In this document: in pieces, positions 17,284 through 25,258 of the stretch
Layout: each line of letters begins with the position of its first letter
How positions within the stretch are numbered: position 1 is the first letter of the stretch
DNA from: Actinomadura opuntiae
GTDB taxonomy: Bacteria; Actinomycetota; Actinomycetes; Streptosporangiales; Streptosporangiaceae
DNA length: 64,000 bases
Assembly: GCF_030283205.1 (NCBI RefSeq)
Contig: NZ_JASNWF010000033.1
Coordinates: 1-64,000, forward strand
Direction of reading: 5' to 3'
Made by a program: the position numbers and the translations under genes
Notes under the pieces: generated by a model
What the model was told of the DNA's origin: nothing
The model's input: the letters and a program-made list of their open reading frames with translations, nothing else
Database searches by the model: none

Positions 17284-18423
17284 GTGCGGGGACACGTGCT
17301 GATCGCGCCCGACAAGTTCAAGGGCTCGCTGACCGCCGCCGAGGTCGCCGGGCACGTCGCGGCCGGGCTCGCGCGGGCGCGCCCGGACGTGCCCCTCGCG
17401 CTGCTGCCCGTCGCCGACGGCGGGGACGGCACCGTCGAGGCGGCCGTGGCCTGCGGGTTCACCGAGGTCCGCGCGGAGGTGTCCGGGCCGACCGGGCGGC
17501 CGGTCGCCGCGTCCTACGCCGTCCGCGACCGGACGGCGGTGGTCGAGCTGGCCGAGGCGTCCGGGCTGCGGCGGCTGCCCGGCGGGACCCCGGCGCCGCT
17601 GGAGGCGTCCAGCCGGGGGACCGGCGAGCTGATCGGCGCGGCGATCGACGGCGGCGCGACCCGGATCGTCCTCGGGCTCGGCGGCAGCGCCTGCACCGAC
17701 GGCGGGACCGGGATGGCCGCCGCGCTCGGCGCCCGGTTCCTCGACGCGTCCGGCGCCCCGCTGCCGCCCGGCGGCGGGGCGCTGCGCTCGCTCGCCTCGA
17801 TCGACCCGGGCGGCCTGCCGTCCCGGCTGCGCGGCGTGACGGTCGTCGTGGCGAGCGACGTCGACAACCGCCTCCTCGGTCCGGACGGCGCCGCCGCGGT
17901 GTTCGCGCCGCAGAAGGGCGCGTCCGCGGCGGACGTCCGGTCCCTGGAACGCGGCCTCGCCCGGCTGGACGAGGCCGCCCGCCGCGACCTCGGCGCGTAC
18001 GCGGCGGCCCGTCCGGGCGCGGGCGCGGCGGGCGGCACGGGGTTCGGCGCGATGGCGTTCCTTGGCGCCACCGTCCGTCCCGGCATCGCCTACCTGCTCG
18101 ACCTGCTCGGCTTCCCCGCCCGCGTCGCCGGCGCCCGGCTGGTGATCACCGGTGAAGGGTCGCTGGACCGGCAGTCGCTGCGCGGCAAGGCGCCGATCGG
18201 CGTCGCGCGCGCCGCCGCCCGGCACGGCGTCCCGGCGATCGCCGTCGCCGGACGGTGCGCGCTCACCGGCGAGCAGCTCCGCAAGGCCCGCCTCCAGCAG
18301 GCGCACGCCCTCACCGACCTCGAACCCGACCCGGAGCGGTGCATGGCCGAGGCCGGCCCGCTCCTCGAACGGCTGGCCGAACGCATCGGCCGCGAATGGC
18401 CCGCGCTGGGAGGAGCCGCGTGA
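17284..18423 (+). CDS. glxK: Glycerate 2-kinase (GlxK/GarK family)
   Basis: The 379-residue kinase has the GarK-family signature: IAPDKFKGSLTAAEVAGHVA at the N-terminus, LPVADGGDGTVEAAVA, LGLGGSACTDGGTGMAAALG, and the late motif GARLVITGEGSLDRQSLRGK. It phosphorylates glycerate from the preceding reductase, giving entry to glycolysis. The GTG at 17284 follows GGAGAGGAGG at 17269-17278. The C-terminus overlaps allantoinase by four bases. Length is normal. Confidence 0.93.
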   Translation: MRGHVLIAPDKFKGSLTAAEVAGHVAAGLARARPDVPLALLPVADGGDGTVEAAVACGFTEVRAEVSGPTGRPVAASYAVRDRTAVVELAEASGLRRLPGGTPAPLEASSRGTGELIGAAIDGGATRIVLGLGGSACTDGGTGMAAALGARFLDASGAPLPPGGGALRSLASIDPGGLPSRLRGVTVVVASDVDNRLLGPDGAAAVFAPQKGASAADVRSLERGLARLDEAARRDLGAYAAARPGAGAAGGTGFGAMAFLGATVRPGIAYLLDLLGFPARVAGARLVITGEGSLDRQSLRGKAPIGVARAAARHGVPAIAVAGRCALTGEQLRKARLQQAHALTDLEPDPERCMAEAGPLLERLAERIGREWPALGGAA

Positions 18424-19727
18424 CGTACGACCTGGTGATCCGGTCCCGGCGGGCCGTCCTGCCGGACGGCGAGCGCCCCGCCGCCGTCGCCGTCGCGGAC
18501 GGGCGCATCGCGGAGATCGGTGCGTATTCGGCGGAGCTGCCCGCCGCGTCCGACCTCGACCTCGGCTCCACGGCGCTGCTGCCCGGACTGGTCGACACCC
18601 ACGTCCACATCAACGAACCGGGCCGCACCGAATGGGAGGGCTTCGCGACCGCGACCGCCGCCGCGGCGGCCGGAGGCGTCACCACCCTGATCGACATGCC
18701 GCTGAACTCGCTGCCGCCCACCGTGTCGGCCGGAGCGCTCGCGGTCAAGCGCGCCGCCGCGTCCGGGAAACTGCACGTGGACGTCGGGTTCTGGGGCGGC
18801 GCGGTGCCCGGGAACCTGCCGTCGCTGCGGCCGCTGCACGACGCGGGCGTGTTCGGGTTCAAGTGCTTCGCGTCCGACTCCGGCGTGCCCGAGTTCCCGC
18901 CGCTGGACGCCGACCAGATGCGCGCGGCGTTCCACGAGATCGCCGCTTTCGGCGGGCTCGTCATCGTCCACGCCGAGGACCCGTCCGCGCTCACCACCCC
19001 GGCCGATGGGGGATATGCGGCGTTTTTGGCGTCGCGTCCGCCCTCCGCCGAACGCCGCGCCGTGGAGCAGGTCATCCGGCTCGCCGAGGAGACCGGTGTG
19101 CGCGCCCACATCCTGCACCTGTCCGCTGCGGACTGCCTCGACCCGCTCGCCAAGGCGCAGTCGGACGGCCTTCCGATCACCGCCGAGACCTGCCCCCACT
19201 ACCTGACCCTCACCGCGGCCGAAGCCAGCGGGCCGGCCTACAAGTGCTGCCCGCCGATCCGCGACCCCTTGAACCGCGACGCGCTCTGGGAGGGACTCGC
19301 CTCCGGCGTCATCTCCTGCGTGGTCAGCGACCACTCGCCGTCCACGCCCGACCTCAAGCAGGGCGACTTCGCCACCGCCTGGGGCGGGATCTCCTCCCTC
19401 CAACTCGGCCTGCCCGCCGTCTGGACGGCCGCCCGCGCGCGCGGGCACGACCTCTCGGCGGTCGTCCGCTGGATGGCCGAGGCGCCCGCCGCGCTCGCCG
19501 CCGTCCCCGGCAAGGGCCGCATCACCGTCGGCGGCGACGCCGACCTCGTCGCGTTCGACCCCGACTTGCCCTTCACCGTCGACCCGGCCCGGCTCCGCCA
19601 CCGCCACCCCGTCACCCCCTACGAAGGCCGCACGCTCACCGGGACCGTCCGGACGACCTGGCTGCGCGGCACCCCCGTCAACGGCACCCCGTCCGGACGC
19701 ATGCTGACCCGAAAGGAGACCCCTTGA
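18420..19727 (+). CDS. allB: Allantoinase
   Basis: The 435-residue amidohydrolase opens the allantoin ring to allantoate. The binuclear metal site is visible in LLPGLVDTHVHINEPGRTEWEGF (reported here in two parts: VDTHVHINEPGR and TEWEGF), in the carboxylated-lysine segment VFGFKCFASDSG, in IVHAEDPSA, in AHILHLSAADC, and in VVSDHSPSTPDLK. It starts at GTG 18420 inside the end of the kinase gene (GTGA). These motifs favour allantoinase over dihydropyrimidinase or dihydroorotase, and the operon agrees. Confidence 0.94.
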   Translation: MTYDLVIRSRRAVLPDGERPAAVAVADGRIAEIGAYSAELPAASDLDLGSTALLPGLVDTHVHINEPGRTEWEGFATATAAAAAGGVTTLIDMPLNSLPPTVSAGALAVKRAAASGKLHVDVGFWGGAVPGNLPSLRPLHDAGVFGFKCFASDSGVPEFPPLDADQMRAAFHEIAAFGGLVIVHAEDPSALTTPADGGYAAFLASRPPSAERRAVEQVIRLAEETGVRAHILHLSAADCLDPLAKAQSDGLPITAETCPHYLTLTAAEASGPAYKCCPPIRDPLNRDALWEGLASGVISCVVSDHSPSTPDLKQGDFATAWGGISSLQLGLPAVWTAARARGHDLSAVVRWMAEAPAALAAVPGKGRITVGGDADLVAFDPDLPFTVDPARLRHRHPVTPYEGRTLTGTVRTTWLRGTPVNGTPSGRMLTRKETP

Positions 19728-20704
19728 GCGGCTTCACGGCCCTTCCCGACCTCGCCGTCCGCACCCTCGGCGGCTCGGTCATGGCCGCCAGCGACGAGTC
19801 CTTCGAGGAGAAGGAGAACCTGATCAACCCGTGGGCGCCGGCCTTCCGCCCCGAGACGTTCGGCCCGAAAGGCCAGGAGTACGACGGCTGGGAGACCCGC
19901 CGCCGCCGCGAACCCGGCCACGACTGGGCGCTCGTCCGGCTCGGCCTGCCCGGCGTGATCCGCGGCGTCGTCATCGACACCGCCTGGTTCAAGGGCAACT
20001 ACCCGCCCCACGCCTCCGTCGAGGCCTGCGCGGTGGACGGCCACCCCACCGACCTCTCCGGCGCCGACTGGGTGGAGATCGTCCCGAAAAGCCCGCTGAA
20101 GGGCGACGCCGCGCACGCTTTTCCCGTGCACGTCGAACGCCTCTTCACCCACGTCCGGCTGAACATGTTCCCGGACGGCGGCATCGCCCGCCTGCACGTG
20201 CACGGCGACGTCGTCCCGAACCCGGCATTTCTCACCGGCCTCACCGTCGACCTGGCCGCGCTGGAGAACGGCGCCCGCGTCGTCGAATGCTCGAACATGT
20301 TCTATTCGTCGCCCGACAACATGCTGTTCCCCGGCCTCGCCCGCAACCAGGCCGAAGGCTGGGAAACGGCCCGCCGCCGCGAACCCGGCAACGAATGGGC
20401 CCTCATCCGCCTCGCCGCCCCCGGCACCATCCACATGGCCGAGATAGACACAACCAACCTGAAATTCAACGCCCCCGCCGAGGTCTCTCTCACCACCGCC
20501 GACGGCACCCCCCTCCTCCCGCGCACCCGCCTCCAACCCGACGCCCGCCACCGCTTCCGCCTCGAAACCCCCGAGATCGACCACGTCCGCGTGAACATCT
20601 ACCCCGACGGCGGCATAGCCCGCCTCCGCCTATGGGGCCCCCTGACCCCCACCGCCGAACAAACCCTCAAAACCCGCTGGACGTCTTTGCAAATAAATGC
20701 CTGA
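19724..20704 (+). CDS. alc: Allantoicase
   Basis: The 326-residue enzyme hydrolyses allantoate to ureidoglycolate and urea. It consists of two tandem allantoicase (jelly-roll) repeats, each with a WETRRRREPG or WETARRREPG segment followed by DWALVRLGLPG / EWALIRLAAPG and a VRLNMFPDGGIARL / VRVNIYPDGGIARL strand pair. A TTG start at 19724 is preferred because AAAGGAG lies just upstream and it overlaps the allantoinase stop (TTGA). It is the last gene of the purine operon. No ureidoglycolate lyase follows. Confidence 0.93.
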   Translation: MSGFTALPDLAVRTLGGSVMAASDESFEEKENLINPWAPAFRPETFGPKGQEYDGWETRRRREPGHDWALVRLGLPGVIRGVVIDTAWFKGNYPPHASVEACAVDGHPTDLSGADWVEIVPKSPLKGDAAHAFPVHVERLFTHVRLNMFPDGGIARLHVHGDVVPNPAFLTGLTVDLAALENGARVVECSNMFYSSPDNMLFPGLARNQAEGWETARRREPGNEWALIRLAAPGTIHMAEIDTTNLKFNAPAEVSLTTADGTPLLPRTRLQPDARHRFRLETPEIDHVRVNIYPDGGIARLRLWGPLTPTAEQTLKTRWTSLQINA

Positions 20705-20711
20705 TTCGTCC

Positions 20712-20752
20712 TTGCAACGCCCAGAACTGTCCTTATAACTGCCAATTTGGCA
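20712..20752 (+). promoter_or_regulatory. Predicted sigma-70-type promoter with adjacent palindrome
   Basis: A TTGCAA box (20712-20717) and a TATAAC box (20734-20739) are separated by 16 bases, a good vegetative promoter in an unusually AT-rich patch. The 13-base inverted repeat TGCCAATTTGGCA (20740-20752) overlaps the expected transcription start and could be an operator. It faces the nuclease-like gene at 20834. Confidence 0.55.
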
Positions 20753-20833
20753 ACACAATGTGACGCAGTTAACACGCCGAGTCATTCGATAGTCACGACA
20801 TGCAATGGTGATCGCAAAGTAGCTTTCCGTGTC

Positions 20834-21709
20834 GTGATCAGCGCTCAACACGAAACCCCGATCGAGATCATCCGCGAGAACCCGGAGGTCATACCGCAGT
20901 TGCTGAAGCTCGCGTTCGGCATCGAGGTGTCGGACGACGTCACGGTCAGATCAGCGTCCGAGGCGTGCACGCACCTGGCGCCCACCGCGTACACCGCCGA
21001 CAACGTCGTCGAGATCTGCGAAGGAGGCGCCACCGAACCGACGCTCGCCGTCGTCGCCGAGACCCAGCGCGCCGTTGACCCGAGGAAGCGCCACAGCTGG
21101 CCCGTCTACCTCACCACGCTCCACGCGAGGGCCGACTGCCCGTGCTACCTGGTCGTCATCTGCCCCCGGAAGTCGGTCGCCGACTGGGCGCGCAAGCCGA
21201 TCTCCATCGGCCACCCCGGGTTCGACCTCGCACCCCTCGTCGTCGGCCCGGGCACCGGCCCGCTCGTCACCACCACCGCCGAGGCCGCCGAAAAGCCCGA
21301 GCTGACCGTCCTGGCCGCCCTCGCCAACGTCACGCCGCCGGACGCGCGGACGCTCGAGATCACCCACGCCGCCCTCGCCACGATCGACGGCACGGACCAG
21401 AAAACCGCTCAGCTGTACACTGACATGGTGCTGGCTGTGCTCCCCAAAGCCGCCCAGAACATCCTGGAGGACCTCGTGACCACCGGTACTGCCGAGTACA
21501 AGTTCAAGAGCGAGCCCTTCCTCCGCCACTACGCCGAAGGCGAGGCCAAGGGAGAGGCGAAGTCGGTCCTGAAGATCCTCGCGGCGCGGGGCCTGACGGT
21601 GTCCGACGAGGTGCGCGAGCGAGTCCTGGGCTGCCAGGAGGAAAGCCAGTTGGACGACTGGCTGATCCGAGCCGGCACCGTAACCTCGGCCGAGGAACTC
21701 TTCGAGTAG
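20834..21709 (+). CDS. Rpn/PD-(D/E)XK nuclease-family-like protein
   Basis: The 291-residue protein has the organisation of a large actinobacterial family related to recombination-promoting nuclease/transposase (Rpn) proteins: an N-terminal part beginning HETPIEIIRENPEVIPQLLK, a core with EPTLAVVAETQRAVDPRKRHSWPVY split over two motifs (candidate E-x-Q catalytic residues in VVAETQ), and the characteristic C-terminal tail FLRHYAEGEAKGEAKSVLKI followed by LAARGLTVSDEVRERVLGC. An in-frame TTG at 20747 would add 29 unlikely residues and coincide with the predicted transcription start, so GTG 20834 is used, although no clear ribosome binding site precedes it. Biological role is unknown. It has its own promoter and is separate from the purine operon. 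Confidence 0.7.
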   Translation: MISAQHETPIEIIRENPEVIPQLLKLAFGIEVSDDVTVRSASEACTHLAPTAYTADNVVEICEGGATEPTLAVVAETQRAVDPRKRHSWPVYLTTLHARADCPCYLVVICPRKSVADWARKPISIGHPGFDLAPLVVGPGTGPLVTTTAEAAEKPELTVLAALANVTPPDARTLEITHAALATIDGTDQKTAQLYTDMVLAVLPKAAQNILEDLVTTGTAEYKFKSEPFLRHYAEGEAKGEAKSVLKILAARGLTVSDEVRERVLGCQEESQLDDWLIRAGTVTSAEELFE

Positions 21710-22233
21710 CCGCACTGCCCCCGCGCCGTGGCGTCGTTCTAGGCGGAACCACCGAGCACAAGCCCCCAGCAGAGCGTCAAGCCGGTCGCGCGGTGCGGCC
21801 AGACCCGGCCGGGCGCACCCCGTCCGTCCGGGTCCCTGACTTGGCGCCGTCGATGAGCTCGTCGTCGCGACGGGCGTTCAGGATCTGCGCGTTGACGCGG
21901 CGCTCGCCGGGCGTTCAATGCCGATCCGGAACAGCTGCCGCTGCGCGTCCACGACCTGTGCCGGGCGTCCCTGATCAGGCGAGCCGGGACGGCCTCCGAG
22001 ATGAGTCGGCCGGGGTGGGTGGCGTGCCGAAGTGGTGCCAGACGCTAGTGCGCGGTTCGTCGTCATCGCGCGGGCAGGCCGTGGACTGAGCCTGGAGGCT
22101 CGGCAGGCCATCAAGCGCGAGCCTCGGCGTCGGCGGTCTTGCCACGTGTTGGGGACGGCCGCGCCGGACGTGTCCGCCGCGGTGTTCGGGTGGCCTCCGG
22201 GGGTGCGTTCAGCCGGGCGTCACCGTGTAGGGG
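21710..22233. other. Possible eroded gene region without an intact coding frame
   Basis: No intact gene is convincing in these 524 bases. Short coding-like pieces occur in different frames on the plus strand, for example a frame around 21914-22040 containing ADPEQLPLRVHDLCRASLIR and another near 22050-22130 containing FVVIARAGRGLSLEARQAIK. This suggests a decayed gene with frameshifts, but its family is not recognised. No repeat or RNA structure stood out. Confidence 0.3.
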
Positions 22234-22467
22234 TCAGTTTTCGGCGGGTTCTTCTTCTAGGAGGTCGTCGAACTCGCCGTCCTTGACGCCCGCGATGAAG
22301 GCGTCCCACTCGGCCTCGGTGAAGTAGAGGATGGGGCCGTCGGGCTTCTTGGCGTCGCGCATCACGACGGCGCGGTCGCCGAAGTCCTTGTGCTTGACGG
22401 GAACGTCCTTGCCGTCGATGAACTCGATGATGACCCCGTCGCTGAGGATCGGTTCCTGCTCGGTCAC
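22234..22467 (-). CDS. DUF397 domain protein
   Basis: The 77-residue protein carries the DUF397 ending: VVMRDAKKPDGPILYFTEAE followed by WDAFIAGVKDGEFDD, and an acidic tail LLEEEPAEN. DUF397 proteins in actinobacteria usually lie next to an XRE-family regulator and act with it in developmental or abortive-type regulation; no such partner is present here. The GTG at 22467 is chosen because GAAGAAGGTG lies just upstream; the open frame continues much further without resemblance. It is divergent from the ECF sigma gene. Confidence 0.85.
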   Translation of the reverse strand: MTEQEPILSDGVIIEFIDGKDVPVKHKDFGDRAVVMRDAKKPDGPILYFTEAEWDAFIAGVKDGEFDDLLEEEPAEN

Positions 22468-22623
22468 TGGCACACCTTCTTCGTCGCTCCGGTCGCGTCC
22501 AAGAGTAATGGGCGGTGACCCGCCGCACACCGGAAAGCGGCGCCGCGAACGCCGCGGGCGCGATCGGCGAAGCAGGAGTGACCATCCACCCGGAAGGCAT
22601 GACATGAACCGAGAGAACTGGAC

Positions 22624-23223
22624 ATGGCCGCGGTGACCTCGGCGCGGGACCCGCGCACCGAGGGGGACGGCGAGATCATCGCGCGTTCCCGGGACGAGCC
22701 GGAGTGCTTCGCCGGCGTGTTCGACCGGCACTACGGCGCCATCCACGGGTTCGCGGCGCGGCGGCTCGGCGCGGGCCTCGCCGACGACGTGGCCGCCGAG
22801 ACGTTCCTCATCGCCTTCGACCGGCGCGGGAGCTACGACGTCGCGCGCGGCGACGCGCGTCCCTGGCTGTACGGGATCGCCTCCAACCTCATCTCCCGGC
22901 ACCGCCGCGCGGAGGTCCGCCAGTACCGGGCGCTCGCCCGCGCCGGCGCGTCCGATGTCGCCGAGGGGCACGCGGAGAGGGTCGCCGGACGGCTCGACGC
23001 GCAGGCGGCGCGCGGTGCGCTGGCGGCGGCGCTGGGCTCGCTGGCGTCCGGCGACCGGGACGTCCTGCTGCTGGTCGCGTGGGCGCAGCTCGGCGTGCAG
23101 GAGACCGCGGAGGCGCTCGGCATCCCGGCCGGGACGGCGCGCTCGAGGCTGCACCGGGCCCGCAAGAAGATCCGCGCCGCGCTCGGCGGCACCGACCCGC
23201 TCCGAGAGGACCCGAACCGATGA
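22624..23223 (+). CDS. ECF-type RNA polymerase sigma factor
   Basis: The 199-residue protein has sigma region 2 (VFDRHYGAIHGFAARRLG, then DDVAAETFLIAFDRR and DARPWLYGIASNLISRHRR) and region 4 (LASGDRDVLLLVAWAQLGVQ, ETAEALGIPAGTARSRLHRA, RKKIRAALGG). It lacks a SnoaL or other C-terminal extension. The stop overlaps the start of the next gene, which encodes a membrane protein. That pairing, usual for sigma/CU044_5270 loci, suggests the partner controls or senses for the sigma factor. Confidence 0.92.
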   Translation: MAAVTSARDPRTEGDGEIIARSRDEPECFAGVFDRHYGAIHGFAARRLGAGLADDVAAETFLIAFDRRGSYDVARGDARPWLYGIASNLISRHRRAEVRQYRALARAGASDVAEGHAERVAGRLDAQAARGALAAALGSLASGDRDVLLLVAWAQLGVQETAEALGIPAGTARSRLHRARKKIRAALGGTDPLREDPNR

Positions 23224-24197
23224 ACGACCTGGACATCCTGCGCGACGCCTGGGCCGAGCCCGCGCCGCCGTCCGGTGAGGCCCGCACCTCGGCCCGCGCC
23301 GCGCTGCTGGAGCGCGCCGCTCCCCGTCCGGCGCGGCGGTTCCGGCTCCGGCTGCCGCGCCCGGCCCTTCGGCTGGTCGCGGTCGGTGCCCTGGCCGCCG
23401 CTGTCGCGGTGGGTGTGACCGTCGTCCAGTCGGGCGGCACGGACGAGCACGGACGGCCCCGTCCGGTACTGCCCGGCATCCCGGCGGGCCCGGTGGCCAA
23501 CGCGTCCGAAGCGCTCGAACGCGCCGCCCAGGCGGCCGAGCGGCGCCCGTTCACCCCGCCGAGGCCCGACCAGTGGGTGTACGTCGAATCGCGGGTGCGC
23601 AGGGGTGACACCCCGAACGGTCCCGTCTCCAAGGGCAAGACGCTGGTGACGCGCGACTGGAAGCGCGCGGACGGCAAGAAGGTGGCGGCCCTGGAGCACG
23701 GGAAGATCGTGTTCGCGGACACGATGCCGACGACGCCGCCGTCCGACTACGCCTCCCTCGCGGCGATGCCGACCGCCCCGGACGCCCTGCTGGCCTGGCT
23801 CTACCAGCAGATGGGCGGGCTCGGCGACACGGCAGAGGGCCGGTACGAGACCGCGTACTCGATGCTCGGCGCCGTCCTGCGCGACAACCTGCTCCCGCCG
23901 AAGACGGAGGCGGCGGTGTTCCGCGCGATCAAGCAGATCCCGGGCGTGGCACTGGCGCGGGCGCACGTCCAGGGCCGTCCGGCGCTCGCCCTCGCCCGCC
24001 TGGAGGAGGGCTGGCTGCACGAGGAGCTGATGCTCGACCCGAAAACCTACCGGTACGTCGGCGAGCAGTCGGTCGCCGTCAAGAACCACACCGGCCACGG
24101 CGACGACGGCGACCTCGTGGTGAAGAAGGGTGACGTCCTCAACATGACGATCCGCCTCAAAACCGCCATCGTCGACGCCCCCGGCCAGCAACCGTAA
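23220..24197 (+). CDS. CU044_5270-type membrane-anchored protein, sigma-factor partner
   Basis: The 325-residue protein has a short cytoplasmic N-terminus (MNDLDILRDAWAEPAPPSGE), a basic stretch and one transmembrane segment near residues 50-68 (LRLVAVGALAAAVAVGVTVV), then an extracytoplasmic domain with WVYVESRVRRGDTPNGPVSK, LAWLYQQMGGLGDTAEGR and LLPPKTEAAVFRAIKQIPG. This is the layout of CU044_5270 family proteins found beside ECF sigma factors in Actinomadura and relatives. It is probably a membrane anti-sigma-like or sensory partner; no zinc-binding anti-sigma motif is visible. Its ATG overlaps the sigma gene stop by four bases. Confidence 0.8.
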   Translation: MNDLDILRDAWAEPAPPSGEARTSARAALLERAAPRPARRFRLRLPRPALRLVAVGALAAAVAVGVTVVQSGGTDEHGRPRPVLPGIPAGPVANASEALERAAQAAERRPFTPPRPDQWVYVESRVRRGDTPNGPVSKGKTLVTRDWKRADGKKVAALEHGKIVFADTMPTTPPSDYASLAAMPTAPDALLAWLYQQMGGLGDTAEGRYETAYSMLGAVLRDNLLPPKTEAAVFRAIKQIPGVALARAHVQGRPALALARLEEGWLHEELMLDPKTYRYVGEQSVAVKNHTGHGDDGDLVVKKGDVLNMTIRLKTAIVDAPGQQP

Positions 24198-24263
24198 GCT
24201 CGGCCGCGGGTCACGGGTGGGCACGCGGAGCGAGCGTTAGCGAGCGGAGCGGGCACGCCCGCC

Positions 24264-24319
24264 GGTTGACAGGCTGTTTCCCGCGGAGCGCCAGCGGAGC
24301 GGGAAATGGTCTGTCAACC
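24264..24319. terminator. Nested inverted repeat between convergent genes
   Basis: An outer 9-bp arm GGTTGACAG (24264-24272) pairs with CTGTCAACC (24311-24319), and an inner 8-bp arm TTTCCCGC (24277-24284) pairs with GCGGGAAA (24299-24306). The loop contains GCGGAGC repeats. It lies between the ends of the CU044_5270-type gene and kstR and most likely works as a bidirectional terminator. Confidence 0.65.
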
Positions 24320-24332
24320 GTTGACGGGGGTT

Positions 24333-24352
24333 CCAGGGGGTCGTCCCCCTGG
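24333..24352. terminator. Perfect 8-bp hairpin with tetraloop just past the kstR stop
   Basis: CCAGGGGG (24333-24340), loop TCGT, CCCCCTGG (24345-24352). It ends two bases before the kstR stop codon on the minus strand, so on that strand it follows the gene directly. No U-tract is present, as is common in high-GC actinobacteria. Confidence 0.65.
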
Positions 24353-24353
24353 G

Positions 24354-25004
24354 CTAGTCGAGCAGGCGGTCGGCGGAGATCTCCAGGCGGGCCTGGATCT
24401 CGTCGGCGGTGGCCTGGCCGCGGAGCATCTCGATCATCTCCATCGTCCAGACGGCGGACAGCGCGCGGGCGACGACGCGGCGGCGGTCGTCGGCGGGGAT
24501 GTCGCCGGACGGGCCGTTGGCGGCGCGCAGCATCAGGTTCGTCATGCGGTCGCTGAAGTCGGTCTTGACGTCCGACAGCAGCAGCGAGCGGATCAGCGCC
24601 TCGGCGAGCTCGGGTTCGCGCATCAGCCCGCGGGTGGCGCGCATCAGCACCTCGACGGTGCGCTGCGCGGGGGCGCCGCCGCGCGGCGGGCGGCGCTCGA
24701 TGCTGCGCTCGAGGAGGTCGATCTCCTCGCTGACGACCGCGACGACGAGGTCCATCTTGGACGGGAAGTAGCGGTAGAGGGTGCCGAGCGCGACGCCGGC
24801 GCGCTCGGCGACGGTGCGCATCTGCATCGCCTCGATGCCGCCGCGCGAGGCGAGCGCGGCGGCGGCCTGGACGATACGCTTGCGCCGCTGGTGCTGGCTG
24901 CGCGAGCGCACGCCCTGCCCCGCGGCCTGGCCCGCCCGCCGGTCCGCCGCGGGAGCGCCGGAAGGCTCGTCCCCGGTCACTGTCGGCTCTGCGGTCACGG
25001 TCAT
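24354..25004 (-). CDS. kstR: KstR-like TetR-family repressor of cholesterol catabolism
   Basis: The 216-residue TetR-family protein closely follows Mycobacterium KstR in its DNA-binding domain: QRRKRIVQAAAALASRGGIE, AMQMRTVAERAGVALGTLYR, YFPSKMDLVVAVV. The C-terminal half (AVWTMEMIEMLRGQATADEI, QARLEISADRLLD) also follows KstR. KstR represses sterol-degradation genes and is released by a 3-oxo-4-cholestenoyl-CoA type ligand. It is divergent from the fadE28 operon, and two AACnnGTT-type sites lie in the shared intergenic region. The divergent position supports control of both itself and the operon. Confidence 0.88.
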   Translation of the reverse strand: MTVTAEPTVTGDEPSGAPAADRRAGQAAGQGVRSRSQHQRRKRIVQAAAALASRGGIEAMQMRTVAERAGVALGTLYRYFPSKMDLVVAVVSEEIDLLERSIERRPPRGGAPAQRTVEVLMRATRGLMREPELAEALIRSLLLSDVKTDFSDRMTNLMLRAANGPSGDIPADDRRRVVARALSAVWTMEMIEMLRGQATADEIQARLEISADRLLD

Positions 25005-25062
25005 CCTCCTCGCGCGGGCGCCCGTTGCGCCGCCGCTCCGGCCTCAAGGGTACAGCCCATGC

Positions 25063-25076
25063 GAGAACCTGTTATC
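25063..25076. promoter_or_regulatory. Candidate KstR site, kstR side
   Basis: GAGAACCTGTTATC contains the AACnnGTT core of the published KstR motif (TnnAACnnGTTnnA) with imperfect flanks. It is about 59 bases upstream of the kstR start, suitable for autoregulation. The flanking bases match less well than the second site. Confidence 0.5.
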
Positions 25077-25187
25077 TGATCGTGCGAGGACGGCCGGTGG
25101 ACCGGTGTCCGCGGGGCGGTCACCGATCCCTTACATGCTAGGTGAATCCCCGTTTCGCGGGCGATGATCACAACCCTGGACACAGAC

Positions 25188-25201
25188 TAGAATCTGTTCT
25201 A
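25188..25201. promoter_or_regulatory. Candidate KstR operator, fadE28 side
   Basis: TAGAATCTGTTCTA is an inverted repeat with perfect 5-bp arms (TAGAA/TTCTA) and matches the KstR consensus TnnAACnnGTTnnA at all fixed positions but one (AAT for AAC). It lies 58 bases upstream of the fadE28 start, where it could block the promoter. Confidence 0.65.
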
Positions 25202-25258
25202 CTTTTTCGCCGTGGGCGTCCGTCCGGCCGGCCGCGCCGCCAGGAAGGGAGCGGATGA

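Noticed and set aside
20747..20833. TTG start giving 29 extra residues to the Rpn-like protein
   Set aside because: It coincides with the predicted transcription start, lacks a ribosome binding site, and the added residues look non-coding.
24198..24353. A small gene in the gap between the CU044_5270-type gene and kstR
   Set aside because: The gap is filled by nested inverted repeats and a second hairpin; no start codon with a ribosome binding site is found.
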